From Butyrivibrio sp. LC3010 (GTDB lineage Bacteria; Bacillota; Clostridia; Lachnospirales; Lachnospiraceae), in the NCBI RefSeq assembly GCF_000424385.1, contig NZ_AUJU01000001.1:124001-188000 (forward strand): a DNA stretch of 64,000 nucleotides, read 5' to 3'. The translations under genes were made by a program, and so were the position numbers. The notes beneath the pieces are model-generated. The model did not search any database, was not told where the DNA came from, and saw nothing but the letters and a program-made list of their open reading frames with translations. This document shows positions 52,179 through 62,213 of the stretch, in pieces. Numbering within the stretch: the stretch's first letter is position 1; each line of letters begins with the position of its first letter.

Positions 52179-52682
52179 ATGGGCACACAGGATCTAGTTA
52201 CAATCGTTCCGTGGACGTTCATAGCACAGATATGCAACCTCTTCATTCAGCTTTGGCTCATAAAGAAATTCCTTTTCAAGCCTATAAATGAGGTAATTGA
52301 AAAGAGAAGACAGCTCACTGAGAATGAAATTAAGGGAGCCAGAGAAGCTAAAGAAAAAGCTGATGCAATGAAGAAGGAATATGAAACCAGCCTTTCTTCT
52401 GCACAATCACAGGCAGCAGAAATCGTTGCAAATGCTCAGAAGGAAGCTCAGGGCAAGGCTGACAACATCGTTAAGGATGCTGAAAAGCAGGCTAAGGGTA
52501 TCATTGAGAGAGCAGAAGCTGATATCGAGCAGGAGAAAAAGAAAGCCATCAATGAGGCTAAGGATACCATCGGCGGACTTGCAATGGATATTGCAGGAAA
52601 AGTCGTGGAGAAAGAAATCAACGAGAACGATCATAAGAAACTTATTGATGAATTCATTAACAATGTAGGGGAGGCGTCATGA
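52179..52682 (+). CDS. atpF: F-type ATP synthase subunit b
   Basis: This 167-residue peripheral-stalk subunit has one N-terminal membrane helix (about 8-30) and a long Ala/Glu/Lys-rich coiled coil (about 40-150). KKFLFKPINEVIEKRR after the helix is typical. It overlaps atpH by ATGA and has a strong AGGAGG. Confidence 0.94.
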   Translation: MGTQDLVTIVPWTFIAQICNLFIQLWLIKKFLFKPINEVIEKRRQLTENEIKGAREAKEKADAMKKEYETSLSSAQSQAAEIVANAQKEAQGKADNIVKDAEKQAKGIIERAEADIEQEKKKAINEAKDTIGGLAMDIAGKVVEKEINENDHKKLIDEFINNVGEAS

Positions 52683-53218
52683 CCAAGGCTGGAGATTTAT
52701 ACGGACAGAGTCTGTATGATCTGGCGCTTTCGGAAAACCTTACGGATGAAATCTTAAGTCAGATGGAGTCGGTAAAAGAGATATTAAAGGAGAATCCGGA
52801 TTATGTAACTCTTTTGTCGGAACCCTCGATTCCTAAAAAAGAGAGATTAAAACTGGTTGATGAAGCATTTGACGGACAGCTTCAGCCCTATCTGCTGAAT
52901 TTTATAAAGATCCTCATTGAAAGAGGATTACTAAGACAATTTTCAGCATGTGAAAAGAGGTTCAGGAGCAGCTATAACAAGGATCACGGCATAGCAGAAG
53001 CTATAGTGACAAGTGCTATAGCACTAAATGAGTCACAGGTAAGTGCTCTTAAGTCAAAACTTGAATCCATCAGTGGAAAGAAGATTCTGCTTACACAGAA
53101 AACCGATGAAGCTGTTCTCGGAGGTATCCGGGTGGAGATCGAAGGTAAGCTCTATGACGGAACTGTTCAGGGGCGCCTAGATGAACTCCGCAAAAAGGTT
53201 GACGAGACAGTCCTATAA
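52679..53218 (+). CDS. atpH: F-type ATP synthase subunit delta
   Basis: This 179-residue subunit links the b dimer to the top of F1. The N-terminal helical domain (YGQSLYDLAL) and the C-terminal GGIRVEIEGKLYDGTVQGRLDELR motif are clear family marks. Translationally coupled to atpF. Confidence 0.94.
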   Translation: MTKAGDLYGQSLYDLALSENLTDEILSQMESVKEILKENPDYVTLLSEPSIPKKERLKLVDEAFDGQLQPYLLNFIKILIERGLLRQFSACEKRFRSSYNKDHGIAEAIVTSAIALNESQVSALKSKLESISGKKILLTQKTDEAVLGGIRVEIEGKLYDGTVQGRLDELRKKVDETVL

Positions 53219-53248
53219 GAAAGAATAAAACCCACGGAGGCTTTTAGA

Positions 53249-54772
53249 ATGGAATTAAAACCAGAAAAAATATCCGAGGTGATTCGAAGCCAGATCAAAA
53301 ACTATCAAAATGCGATCATTCAGAATGAGACCGGTACAGTTTTAACCGTTGGTGACGGTATATCCAGAGTTAGCGGACTTTTGAATTGTATGTCAGGTGA
53401 GCTCTTAGAGTTTGAGAACGGCACATTCGGAATGGCTCAGAACCTCGAAGAAACAGTAGTATCCGCGGTTCTGTTCGGAGAAGATGTTGGAATCAGTGAA
53501 GGACAGACCGTTAAGCGCACCGGACGAGTAGTTTCTGTTCCGGTAGGCGATGCAATGATTGGACGTGTTGTAAACGCTATTGGACAGCCGATTGATGGCG
53601 CAGGCCCTATTGAATCGGATGATTACAGACCTGTTGAGATCAAGGCACCGGGCATCATTGAAAGACAGCCCGTTAAAGAGCCTTTGCAGACAGGTATCAA
53701 GGCCATCGACTCCATGATCCCTATCGGACGTGGACAGCGTGAGCTGATTATCGGTGACCGTCAGACAGGTAAGACCACAATTGCCATCGATACTATCATC
53801 AACCAGAAGGGTAAGGATGTTATTTGTATCTATGTTGCAATTGGTCAGAAGAGATCAACAGTAACATCACTTGTGGCAGAACTGCAGAACGCAGGAGCTA
53901 TGGAATACTCCATAGTTGTAGCAGCTACGGCTTCAGAGCCCAGCCCGCTGCAGTACATCGCACCTTATACAGGTTGCACCATGGGTGAGTATTTCATGAA
54001 TAAGGGTAAGCACGTACTGGTTATCTATGATGACCTTTCCAAGCACGCTGTTGCTTATCGTGCACTTTCACTTCTTATTCGCAGACCTCCGGGACGTGAA
54101 GCTTATCCCGGTGACGTATTCTACCTGCATTCAAGACTCCTTGAGAGAGCTGCTAAGCTTTCTGATGAAAACGGAGGCGGTTCACTTACTGCTCTTCCTA
54201 TCATCGAGACTCAGGCAGGTGACGTATCTGCATACATTCCTACAAACGTTATCTCCATCACTGATGGACAGATATTCCTTGAGACAGAGCTTTTCCATTC
54301 AGGAATCATGCCGGCTGTTAACCCTGGTATCTCAGTTTCCAGAGTTGGTGGTAATGCTCAGATCAAGGCCATGAAGAAGGTTGCAGGTACACTTAAGCTG
54401 ATTTATTCACAGTATCGTGAGCTGCAGAGCTTTGCTCAGTTCGGTTCAGACCTTGATGAAGACACCAAGAGTCGTCTTGCACAGGGTGAAAGAATTGTTG
54501 AAGTTCTTAAACAGGACAAGAGCTCACCGGTTGCTGTAGAAAAGCAGGTTGCTATCCTGTACGCAGTTATCAACAATGTACTGACAGAGGTTGCTGTTAC
54601 AGATATTGCAGAGTACGAGGCAGGACTTTTCGAGTATCTTGACACAAATCCTGATGGAAGCGATGTTATGAAGACTATCCGCGAAACAGGAAAACTTGAG
54701 GCAGATACAGAAGAGAAGATGAAGAATGTACTCAAGGCATATACCGATAAGTTTTTAGCCGGTAAAAAGTGA
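53249..54772 (+). CDS. atpA: F-type ATP synthase subunit alpha
   Basis: This 507-residue alpha subunit has a beta-barrel N-domain, P-loop GDRQTGKT (about 171-178), the [23 protein letters not shown] block and the [11 protein letters not shown] block. It forms the noncatalytic sites of F1. AAAACCCACGGAGG precedes the start. Confidence 0.97.
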   Translation: MELKPEKISEVIRSQIKNYQNAIIQNETGTVLTVGDGISRVSGLLNCMSGELLEFENGTFGMAQNLEETVVSAVLFGEDVGISEGQTVKRTGRVVSVPVGDAMIGRVVNAIGQPIDGAGPIESDDYRPVEIKAPGIIERQPVKEPLQTGIKAIDSMIPIGRGQRELIIGDRQTGKTTIAIDTIINQKGKDVICIYVAIGQKRSTVTSLVAELQNAGAMEYSIVVAATASEPSPLQYIAPYTGCTMGEYFMNKGKHVLVIYDDLSKHAVAYRALSLLIRRPPGREAYPGDVFYLHSRLLERAAKLSDENGGGSLTALPIIETQAGDVSAYIPTNVISITDGQIFLETELFHSGIMPAVNPGISVSRVGGNAQIKAMKKVAGTLKLIYSQYRELQSFAQFGSDLDEDTKSRLAQGERIVEVLKQDKSSPVAVEKQVAILYAVINNVLTEVAVTDIAEYEAGLFEYLDTNPDGSDVMKTIRETGKLEADTEEKMKNVLKAYTDKFLAGKK

Positions 54773-54788
54773 TAACGGAGGATAAAAC

Positions 54789-55646
54789 ATGGCTGCTAAT
54801 ATGAAAGCTGTGAAGCTCCGGATAAAAAGCGTACAGAGTACCATGCAGATTACAAAGGCGATGCAGCTGGTTGCCGCAAGTAAGCTGAGAAAGGCAAAGG
54901 AGAAGGCAGACAACTCCAAGCCCTATCTTGGAACACTTCTTGCAACATTACAGGATATCGCCAGAGAAAACCATGATTTTCAGTCCCCTTATACCAAGGC
55001 AGGCAAAAATGATAAATGGTTATATGTTGTAATCGCCGGTGACAGAGGACTTGCAGGAGGATATAACTCCAACCTGTTTAAGTTCATGGAGAGCGAGACA
55101 AAGGGCCGTGATATAGAGGTATTTCCGATAGGAAAGAAATCTGTAGAATACTTTAAACACAGAAATGTTCCGATTTTCACAGAGGAATTTGCAGAGGTGG
55201 CAAAGGTTACAATATCTGAGTGCTTCTCGGTTGCAAAGATTCTTTGTGAAGCTTACAAAGAAGGAAAATTCGGACATATTTTCCTGTGTTATACAGATTT
55301 TGTATCTATGATGTCACAGGTTCCGACGGCCAGCCCTATTCTTCCGTTGTCAGATATGGCAATAGAGGACGAGGAAGCTAAAAAGTCTAAATCGCTTATT
55401 CTGTATGAACCGGACAGCGAGACTGTTTTCAATACAGTTGTTCCGGAGTATTTGGCGGGAGTGCTTTACACCAGTATCAATATCTCGGTTGCAAGTGAAC
55501 TTGCAGCAAGAAGAACTGCGATGGAAGCTGCTACCGACAACGCAGAAGAAATGATTGAAACATTAAGTCTGTACTATAACAGAGCACGTCAGGCAAGCAT
55601 TACTCAGGAAATTACGGAGATTGTTGCCGGTGCAGAAGAGCCATAA
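54789..55646 (+). CDS. atpG: F-type ATP synthase subunit gamma
   Basis: This 285-residue central shaft subunit has the terminal coiled-coil helices (N: RIKSVQSTMQITKAMQLVAASKL; C: MIETLSLYYNRARQASITQEITEIVAGAEE) and the AGDRGLAGGYN block. It transmits rotation from the c-ring to the alpha-beta hexamer. Confidence 0.96.
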   Translation: MAANMKAVKLRIKSVQSTMQITKAMQLVAASKLRKAKEKADNSKPYLGTLLATLQDIARENHDFQSPYTKAGKNDKWLYVVIAGDRGLAGGYNSNLFKFMESETKGRDIEVFPIGKKSVEYFKHRNVPIFTEEFAEVAKVTISECFSVAKILCEAYKEGKFGHIFLCYTDFVSMMSQVPTASPILPLSDMAIEDEEAKKSKSLILYEPDSETVFNTVVPEYLAGVLYTSINISVASELAARRTAMEAATDNAEEMIETLSLYYNRARQASITQEITEIVAGAEEP

Positions 55647-55719
55647 AAGAGGTTTATGTTTTTGCGATAGTCAAAAGATGTATCGCAACTTGGAATAACC
55701 TTATTGGATACTTACTTAA

Positions 55720-57210
<1,491 letters not shown>

Positions 57211-57264
57211 CCTTTCTTAAAAAGTGAAGGCGGATGGAAAGCAAACAGATGAGGATTTAACAAT

Positions 57265-57666
57265 ATGGCAACATATCATTTACAGGTCGTATCCCTGGAT
57301 GGATTGGAATATGAGGGCGAAGTTGAGAAGGTTCTTATTCGTACAATAGACGGTGATGTTGAGATTTTGGCTCGCCACACCAATTATTGTACCGGAATCG
57401 GAATGGGAACTGCTCATGTAACCTTTGCTGACGGAAAAGAGAGAAAGGCAGCCTGCATAGGCGGTATGCTCTCTGTCATGGATGGTGAAGTCCGAATACT
57501 TCCTACAAACTGGTTGTGGAGCGACGAGATAGATGTGGAACGTGCGCGTTCAGCTAAAGCGAGAGCTGAGGAAGCCTTGAAGGATGCTCAGCTTACCAAG
57601 GAAGCAAGAGTGCGCGCCGAAGCCAAGCTTTATCGTGCACTTGTGCGAATTGGTTCCGCTCAGTGA
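57265..57666 (+). CDS. atpC: F-type ATP synthase subunit epsilon
   Basis: This 133-residue subunit has the N-terminal beta-sandwich (LQVVSLDGLEYEGEVEKV, DGDVEILARHTNYC) and a C-terminal two-helix hairpin rich in Ala/Arg/Glu (about 93-130) that can inhibit F1. It closes the operon. Unusually, the gap from atpD is 132 bases because of the tandem duplication. Confidence 0.93.
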   Translation: MATYHLQVVSLDGLEYEGEVEKVLIRTIDGDVEILARHTNYCTGIGMGTAHVTFADGKERKAACIGGMLSVMDGEVRILPTNWLWSDEIDVERARSAKARAEEALKDAQLTKEARVRAEAKLYRALVRIGSAQ

Positions 57667-57700
57667 AAAAAATAATTCAGGAATATACATAAACATATAT

Positions 57701-57744
57701 TGGGCGCTGTGGCTTGCCTATACGGCTTGCTGCGGCGCTTTTTA
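57701..57744 (+). terminator. Rho-independent terminator of the atp operon
   Basis: A 15-position stem between GGGCGCTGTGGCTTGCC and GGCTTGCTGCGGCGCT (with G-U pairs and two mismatches) ends in five T residues, 40 bases after atpC. Confidence 0.85.
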
Positions 57745-57765
57745 AATAAGAAACAGGGAGTATGA

Positions 57766-57825
57766 ATGGAATCTCTAAAGGTTCTTATTGCTTCTGACGG
57801 ATACAGGGATGATTTACAATGTTAA
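57766..57825 (+). other. 19-codon ORF, possible gene remnant
   Basis: The frame from an ATG with AGGGAG upstream reads MESLKVLIASDGYRDDLQC and then a stop. KVLIASDGY resembles the first beta strand of a nucleotide-binding or kinase fold, so this may be the stump of a deleted gene. It could equally be chance. It sits between two terminators. Confidence 0.3.
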
Positions 57826-57882
57826 ACAAGGAAGCAGCATAAACAAATGCTGTATAAACAAATCAAGATCAGCTGAAAGATG

Positions 57883-57928
57883 AAGGGAGTTGTCGCAAAA
57901 TGTCAGTGCGTCAGCTCCCTTGTTATCT
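57883..57928 (+). terminator. Second terminator downstream of the atp operon
   Basis: AAGGGAG / CTCCCTT arms with additional TGTCGCA / TGCGTCA pairing and a T-rich 3' flank. The GGGAGTTGTCGCA arm resembles the GGGGCTGTCGCA arm at 9490, so both may belong to one terminator family. Confidence 0.75.
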
Positions 57929-57969
57929 TTGTATAAATTCTATCTGAAATATTTGTAGAAAAACAATAA

Positions 57970-58013
57970 TTGTAGAAATGTGCGGATTAACCTATAATGT
58001 GTGTACGTTAACA
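57970..58013 (+). promoter_or_regulatory. Promoter with overlapping LacI-type operator upstream of the DUF4867 gene
   Basis: The -35 TTGTAG and a perfect -10 TATAAT are separated by 17 bp. Starting two bases after the -10 is TGTGTACGTTAACA (58000-58013), a near-palindrome with a central CG. It differs in one position from the reverse complement of the operator at 60308. A repressor there would cover the transcription start. Confidence 0.75.
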
Positions 58014-58068
58014 GAATAATACAAATAACACACAAAATTACAATATATTAAGAAAAGGGGTAGGAAAA

Positions 58069-58704
58069 ATGGTAATCAAAAGTGTAACAGACAAAGAATT
58101 CAAAGAGTACGGCAGAGTTGTTGAGGGCTACAGTGTTGCAGAAATCCTTAAGACACTTGAGAATGACACACCTTGTCCGGATGATGTTGTTTATGTAGCT
58201 GAGGATGCTAATCTTATGGCTACAGCAGACACCAAGGATCTTGGCACAAGCCTTTTTGGCGGTATGCCTTTCCAGTTTGGCTACTGCAATGGTCACAACA
58301 CAAAGATGAACTGCATGGAGTATCACAGAGACAGTGAGTTCAATCTTGGTACAGAGGATTTCATTCTTCTTCTTGCAAAGCTTAGTGATATCGAGGATGG
58401 CAAGCTTGATTCATCAAAGGTTGTAGCTTTCAAATGCCCTAAGGGTGTGCTTGTAGAGGTTTATGCTTCAACACTTCACTATGCACCTTGCCATGCAGAT
58501 GCAGCTAAGGGCTTCAAGGTTCTTATTGCTCTTCCCAAGGGAACAAATGTAGGAACCACAGAGACAGCAGGTAAAAACCTTGATGACAGAACACTTTTTG
58601 CTACAAACAAGTGGCTTCTTGCACACAAGGATGCTTCAGAGATCGCTGATGGTGCTTATGAAGGAATTACAGGCGAGAACATCGATATTGCAGGACTCAT
58701 CTGA
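58069..58704 (+). CDS. DUF4867 family cupin-like protein
   Basis: This 211-residue soluble protein resembles the DUF4867 family. EYHRDSEFNLGTEDFILLLA and FKCPKGVLVEVYASTLHYAPC read as two halves of a cupin-like barrel with possible metal ligands (His, Glu, His). Members are common in Lachnospiraceae sugar loci, and I infer a role in handling an unusual sugar, for example isomerisation or lactone chemistry. The shared operator motif ties it to the LacI regulator and isomerase downstream. Strong codon bias and AGGGGTAGGA suggest high expression when induced. Confidence 0.75.
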   Translation: MVIKSVTDKEFKEYGRVVEGYSVAEILKTLENDTPCPDDVVYVAEDANLMATADTKDLGTSLFGGMPFQFGYCNGHNTKMNCMEYHRDSEFNLGTEDFILLLAKLSDIEDGKLDSSKVVAFKCPKGVLVEVYASTLHYAPCHADAAKGFKVLIALPKGTNVGTTETAGKNLDDRTLFATNKWLLAHKDASEIADGAYEGITGENIDIAGLI

Positions 58705-58937
58705 TCTTAGATTGTAAAACATCAACCTTTTTAATGTTACTATATTGCTTTGTTTTTAAGCATTGAAGAATGAGTTTTTGACGATATGAAATAATATTAG
58801 CGGATTCCGAATGTTCTAAAACTGCGAAAGCTTCGTAGAAATGGAGCAATTAGTACATAAGTAAGGGGCAAGATTTACTTTTGACCATTACATTATTTTA
58901 ATGAAGGTTGTCACTAAATGACAGATGAGGGGTAAAA

Positions 58938-59966
58938 ATGGCAACAATTAACGAGATAGCTGAACTTGCGGGCGTGTCCATCGGAACGGTGGACCGCGTT
59001 CTGCACAATCGCGGCTATGTTAAGGCTGAGACAAGAGAACGTGTTGAAAAAGCCTGTGAAGAACTGCATTATGAGCCAAACCGTGTGGCACAGGGACTTG
59101 CTGTCAGAAAGAAGAAACTGAAGTTTCTTTTTATGATACCAAAGACACAATATAGTCCCTTTTTCATACCGGTTCGTGAGAGCGCTGAAAAGAAGGCAAA
59201 ATCGCTGGAAGCATACGCAGCAACTACGGATATTTTAGAATACCCTGACAGTGAAGCTGAAGAGAAGAAGCTCATCGATACATTGAAAAAAAGTGTTGGC
59301 GAATACGACGGTGCCTGCATTACAGGTACAGTGTCACCAATAAATGATCTGATCATAGCTGAGAGTAAAAAGCGGGATATGCCGCTGGTTTTCTATAACA
59401 GCAGGCTTGACGGTGTGGAACATCTTGCATACGTAGGGTGTGACTATATAGCTTCCGGAAGGCTGGCTGCCGGTCTGTCTGCAATGGCAGGCGGTGAGAA
59501 TGCGAAAATCTGTTTTTTTACTGAGTATGACAGCATAAAAGAAAGTGCAACCGAGCGTATCAGAGGCTTTTCTAATGAGATGAGCTCAAGATATCCTGAC
59601 ATGGAGCTTCTTGGAAAATGGAGCATATCCCTTGATCGCGAAGAAAACAAGCGCTCTGTAAGAGAGATGTTTGTGAAATATCCGGAGACCAATGTGGTGT
59701 ATGTTATAAATCCAAGAGATTACGATATATGCAGGCTTATAGCCGCTGAGGACACTGATCACAGGATAAGAATAATCACTAACGATCTGGTGGCAGTGCA
59801 GTATGAGATGTTCCACAAGGGACTCATTACAGCAACAATATGCCAGGAGCCTGAAAAGCAGGGCAAGCTTTCACTGGAGATATTATTTAACTATCTGGCA
59901 TATGGCACAGTTCCTAAAAAGGTGAATTACACAGAGCTTAGCATACATATTGAGCAGAATCTGTAG
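58938..59966 (+). CDS. LacI family transcriptional regulator
   Basis: This 342-residue regulator has the N-terminal HTH (TINEIAELAGVSIGTVDRVLHNRGYVK) and hinge, then a periplasmic-binding-protein-like sensor domain (about 60-340). The YVGCDYIASGRLAAGL and ITNDLVAVQYEMFHKGLITATI motifs mark the sugar-binding type. It lies between the DUF4867 and isomerase genes, whose promoters carry matching palindromes, so it is the probable repressor of both. The inducer is presumably the sugar processed by the isomerase. Confidence 0.92.
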   Translation: MATINEIAELAGVSIGTVDRVLHNRGYVKAETRERVEKACEELHYEPNRVAQGLAVRKKKLKFLFMIPKTQYSPFFIPVRESAEKKAKSLEAYAATTDILEYPDSEAEEKKLIDTLKKSVGEYDGACITGTVSPINDLIIAESKKRDMPLVFYNSRLDGVEHLAYVGCDYIASGRLAAGLSAMAGGENAKICFFTEYDSIKESATERIRGFSNEMSSRYPDMELLGKWSISLDREENKRSVREMFVKYPETNVVYVINPRDYDICRLIAAEDTDHRIRIITNDLVAVQYEMFHKGLITATICQEPEKQGKLSLEILFNYLAYGTVPKKVNYTELSIHIEQNL

Positions 59967-59979
59967 TCTTTTGTGCAGT

Positions 59980-59993
59980 ATTCAACGTACACA
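59980..59993. promoter_or_regulatory. Partial copy of the LacI-type operator
   Basis: ATTCAACGTACACA shares its last ten bases with the operator at 60308 but lacks the left TGTG half. It could be an auxiliary, weaker site for DNA looping. Confidence 0.4.
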
Positions 59994-60008
59994 TAAAGGC
60001 AGAAGTAT

Positions 60009-60164
60009 GTAGTCTTTTATACGGAATTCAGCATATATGCAGAGTGGATTTTGACTTCTTGCGGGCAAAAGAGAAAGCAGAAAGCGGTAGTTTTTATACA
60101 GAATTCAGCATATATGTAGAGTGAAGTTTTGTCTTCTTGCGGGCAAAGTAGGAAAACAGAAAGC
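60009..60164. repeat. 78-bp tandem duplication between lacI and the isomerase gene
   Basis: Units at 60009-60086 and 60087-60164 share GAATTCAGCATATATG, CTTCTTGCGGGCAAA and CAGAAAGC blocks, about 85% identity. A partial, older copy of the left end precedes them at about 59964. No coding potential with a ribosome binding site. Confidence 0.88.
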
Positions 60165-60268
60165 AACTGTCTTTGTCGGACATAGGAACGTTTTAGAGAG
60201 CCGCTGAAATGAAGAACGGGCGACATTGTGAACAGAATTATACACTTATTTCTGTGAAATATGTCGTG

Positions 60269-60323
60269 TTGACAAAATAACCTTCAAAACTTATGATTTA
60301 TTTGATGTGTGAACGTACACACA
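60269..60323 (+). promoter_or_regulatory. Isomerase promoter with LacI-type operator
   Basis: A perfect -35 TTGACA, a 17-bp spacer and a -10 TATGAT (60292-60297) are followed at 60306-60323 by TGTGTGAACGTACACACA, an 18-bp palindrome with central CG and one mismatched pair. It covers the expected transcription start, the classic repressor position. Confidence 0.85.
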
Positions 60324-60450
60324 TTTCAAAACATCCATGTTTATATATGAAAAATGATAGTAAATATCATTTACAGGCATGTTCATTTTTCGCAGTTTTT
60401 GTAAAACTGCATAGCAATAATATTTATTTTTAAGGGTAGGAGGACATAAA

Positions 60451-61929
60451 ATGAATAACATTCCCCAGGTTAAAATCGGTCTGGTAGCAGTCAGCCGTGA
60501 CTGTTTCCCGGCATCACTTGCAATCAATCGTAGAAAGGCATTAGTTGAGAGCTACAAGAAGCTTTACAACGATGTAGACGTATATGAGTGCCCTGTATGT
60601 ATCATCGAGAGCGAGACTCAGATGGTAGAGGCACTTGAGGACATTAAGAAAGAGGGCTGCAACGCTCTTTGCGTATATCTTGGTAACTTTGGTCCTGAGA
60701 TTTCAGAGACACTTCTTGCTAAGCACTTCGATGGTCCTGTAATGTTCTGCGCAGCTGCAGAGGAGTCACAGAGTGACCTTCAGGACGGCAGAGGCGATGC
60801 TTATTGCGGAATGCTTAACGCAAGCTACAACTTAAAGCTTCGTGGTGTTAAGGCTTATATTCCTGAGTATCCTGTAGGAACAGCTGATGAGTGCGCTAAG
60901 ATGATCAACGAGTTCGTTCCGATCGCAAGAGCACTTGTTGGACTTTCAGATCTTAAGATTATTTCTTTCGGTCCTCGTCCGCTTAACTTCCTTGCTTGTA
61001 ACGCTCCTATTCAGCAGCTTTACAACCTCGGTGTTGAAATTGAAGAGAACTCAGAGCTTGATCTTTTCGAAGCATTCAACAAGCATGCTGATGATGAGAG
61101 AATTCCTGAAGTTGTTGCTGATATGGAAAAGGAACTTGGCAAGGGCAACAAGAAGCCTGAAATTCTTAAGAAGCTTGCTCAGTATGAGCTTACACTTCTT
61201 GACTGGGTTGAGGAGCACAAGGGTTACAGAAAGTATGTTACAATCGCTGGTAAGTGCTGGCCTGCATTCCAGACACAGTTTGGTTTCGTTCCCTGCTATG
61301 TAAATAGCCGTCTTACAGGCCGTGGAATTCCGGTATCCTGCGAAGTTGATATCTATGGTGCACTTTCAGAGTTCATCGGAACATGTGTAAGTAATGATGT
61401 TGTTACACTTCTTGACATCAACAACTCTGTACCTGCTGATATGTACGAGCAGAGCATCAAGGGCAAGTTTGATTACAAGCACACAGATACATTCATGGGC
61501 TTCCACTGCGGAAATACATGCTCAAGCAAGCTTACTGAGTGCACAATGAAGTATCAGAAGATCATGGCTAGAAACCTTCCTGAAGAAGTTACACAGGGAA
61601 CACTTGAAGGAAACATCGTTCCTGGAGATATCACATTCTACAGACTGCAGAGCACAGCTGATAATCACCTTAAGGCATATGTTGCACAGGGTGAGGTTCT
61701 TCCTACAGACTCTATGTCATTCGGTGGAATCGGTGTATTCGCTATTCCTGAGATGGGACGTTTCTATCGTCACGTACTGATCCAGCACAACTTCCCTCAC
61801 CATGGTGCAGTTGCGTTTGGTCACTTTGGAAAGGCACTCTTCGAGGTATTCAAGTATGTAGGTGCTGAAGTAATCGGCTACAACCAGCCTGCATCACTTC
61901 CTTATCCTACAGAGAACCCTTTCAAGTAA
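60451..61929 (+). CDS. L-fucose/L-arabinose isomerase family protein
   Basis: This 492-residue aldose-ketose isomerase family protein has likely Mn2+ ligands E298 (in SCEVDIYG), D322 (LLDINNS) and H458 (FGHFGKA), matching the metal-ligand pattern of fucose and arabinose isomerases. N-terminal IGLVAVSRDCFP and FVPCYVNSRLTGRGIP are typical of the broad FucI/AraA-like branch, in which the sugar cannot be named from sequence. A 130-base leader separates it from the LacI-controlled promoter. Codon use is strongly biased, so it should be highly expressed when induced. No kinase or aldolase gene is adjacent, so the pathway is completed elsewhere. Confidence 0.9.
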   Translation: MNNIPQVKIGLVAVSRDCFPASLAINRRKALVESYKKLYNDVDVYECPVCIIESETQMVEALEDIKKEGCNALCVYLGNFGPEISETLLAKHFDGPVMFCAAAEESQSDLQDGRGDAYCGMLNASYNLKLRGVKAYIPEYPVGTADECAKMINEFVPIARALVGLSDLKIISFGPRPLNFLACNAPIQQLYNLGVEIEENSELDLFEAFNKHADDERIPEVVADMEKELGKGNKKPEILKKLAQYELTLLDWVEEHKGYRKYVTIAGKCWPAFQTQFGFVPCYVNSRLTGRGIPVSCEVDIYGALSEFIGTCVSNDVVTLLDINNSVPADMYEQSIKGKFDYKHTDTFMGFHCGNTCSSKLTECTMKYQKIMARNLPEEVTQGTLEGNIVPGDITFYRLQSTADNHLKAYVAQGEVLPTDSMSFGGIGVFAIPEMGRFYRHVLIQHNFPHHGAVAFGHFGKALFEVFKYVGAEVIGYNQPASLPYPTENPFK

Positions 61930-62056
61930 TTTGAATTATTGATTTATTTGAATTACGGATTAAATTAGTTTGAATCATGGATCAGATTAGTTTAAAGCAC
62001 CAATCAAATTAGTTTGGGTTACGAAAATAATTAGTTTGAATTTCGGATATTTAAAT
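61930..62056. repeat. 22-bp tandem repeats in the isomerase 3' untranslated region
   Basis: After a partial 17-bp unit, five 22-bp units follow at 61947, 61969, 61991, 62013 and 62035. The consensus starts TTTGAATTACGGAT and most units end in AATTAG. The array begins one base after the stop codon and ends 15 bases before the terminator. Confidence 0.85.
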
Positions 62057-62071
62057 CAAGAATAATTGTCG

Positions 62072-62104
62072 AACTGCCGCATCATTTTGGTGCGGCAGTT
62101 TTTA
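62072..62104 (+). terminator. Rho-independent terminator of the isomerase gene
   Basis: A perfect 10-bp stem AACTGCCGCA / TGCGGCAGTT with a 9-base loop and five T residues. Confidence 0.92.
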
Positions 62105-62213
62105 TAATATGTGCTTGAAAATGGGGCTGGATTGCAATAAAATGTGCGCAATGAGATTAAGTGAGCCGTATTACCGCAAGCGGTACATTTTGGAATATTA
62201 GTGAGGTAAGGCA

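Noticed and set aside
60017..60226. 69-codon minus-strand ORF between lacI and the isomerase gene
   Set aside because: It is the translation of the 78-bp tandem duplication and has no ribosome binding site.
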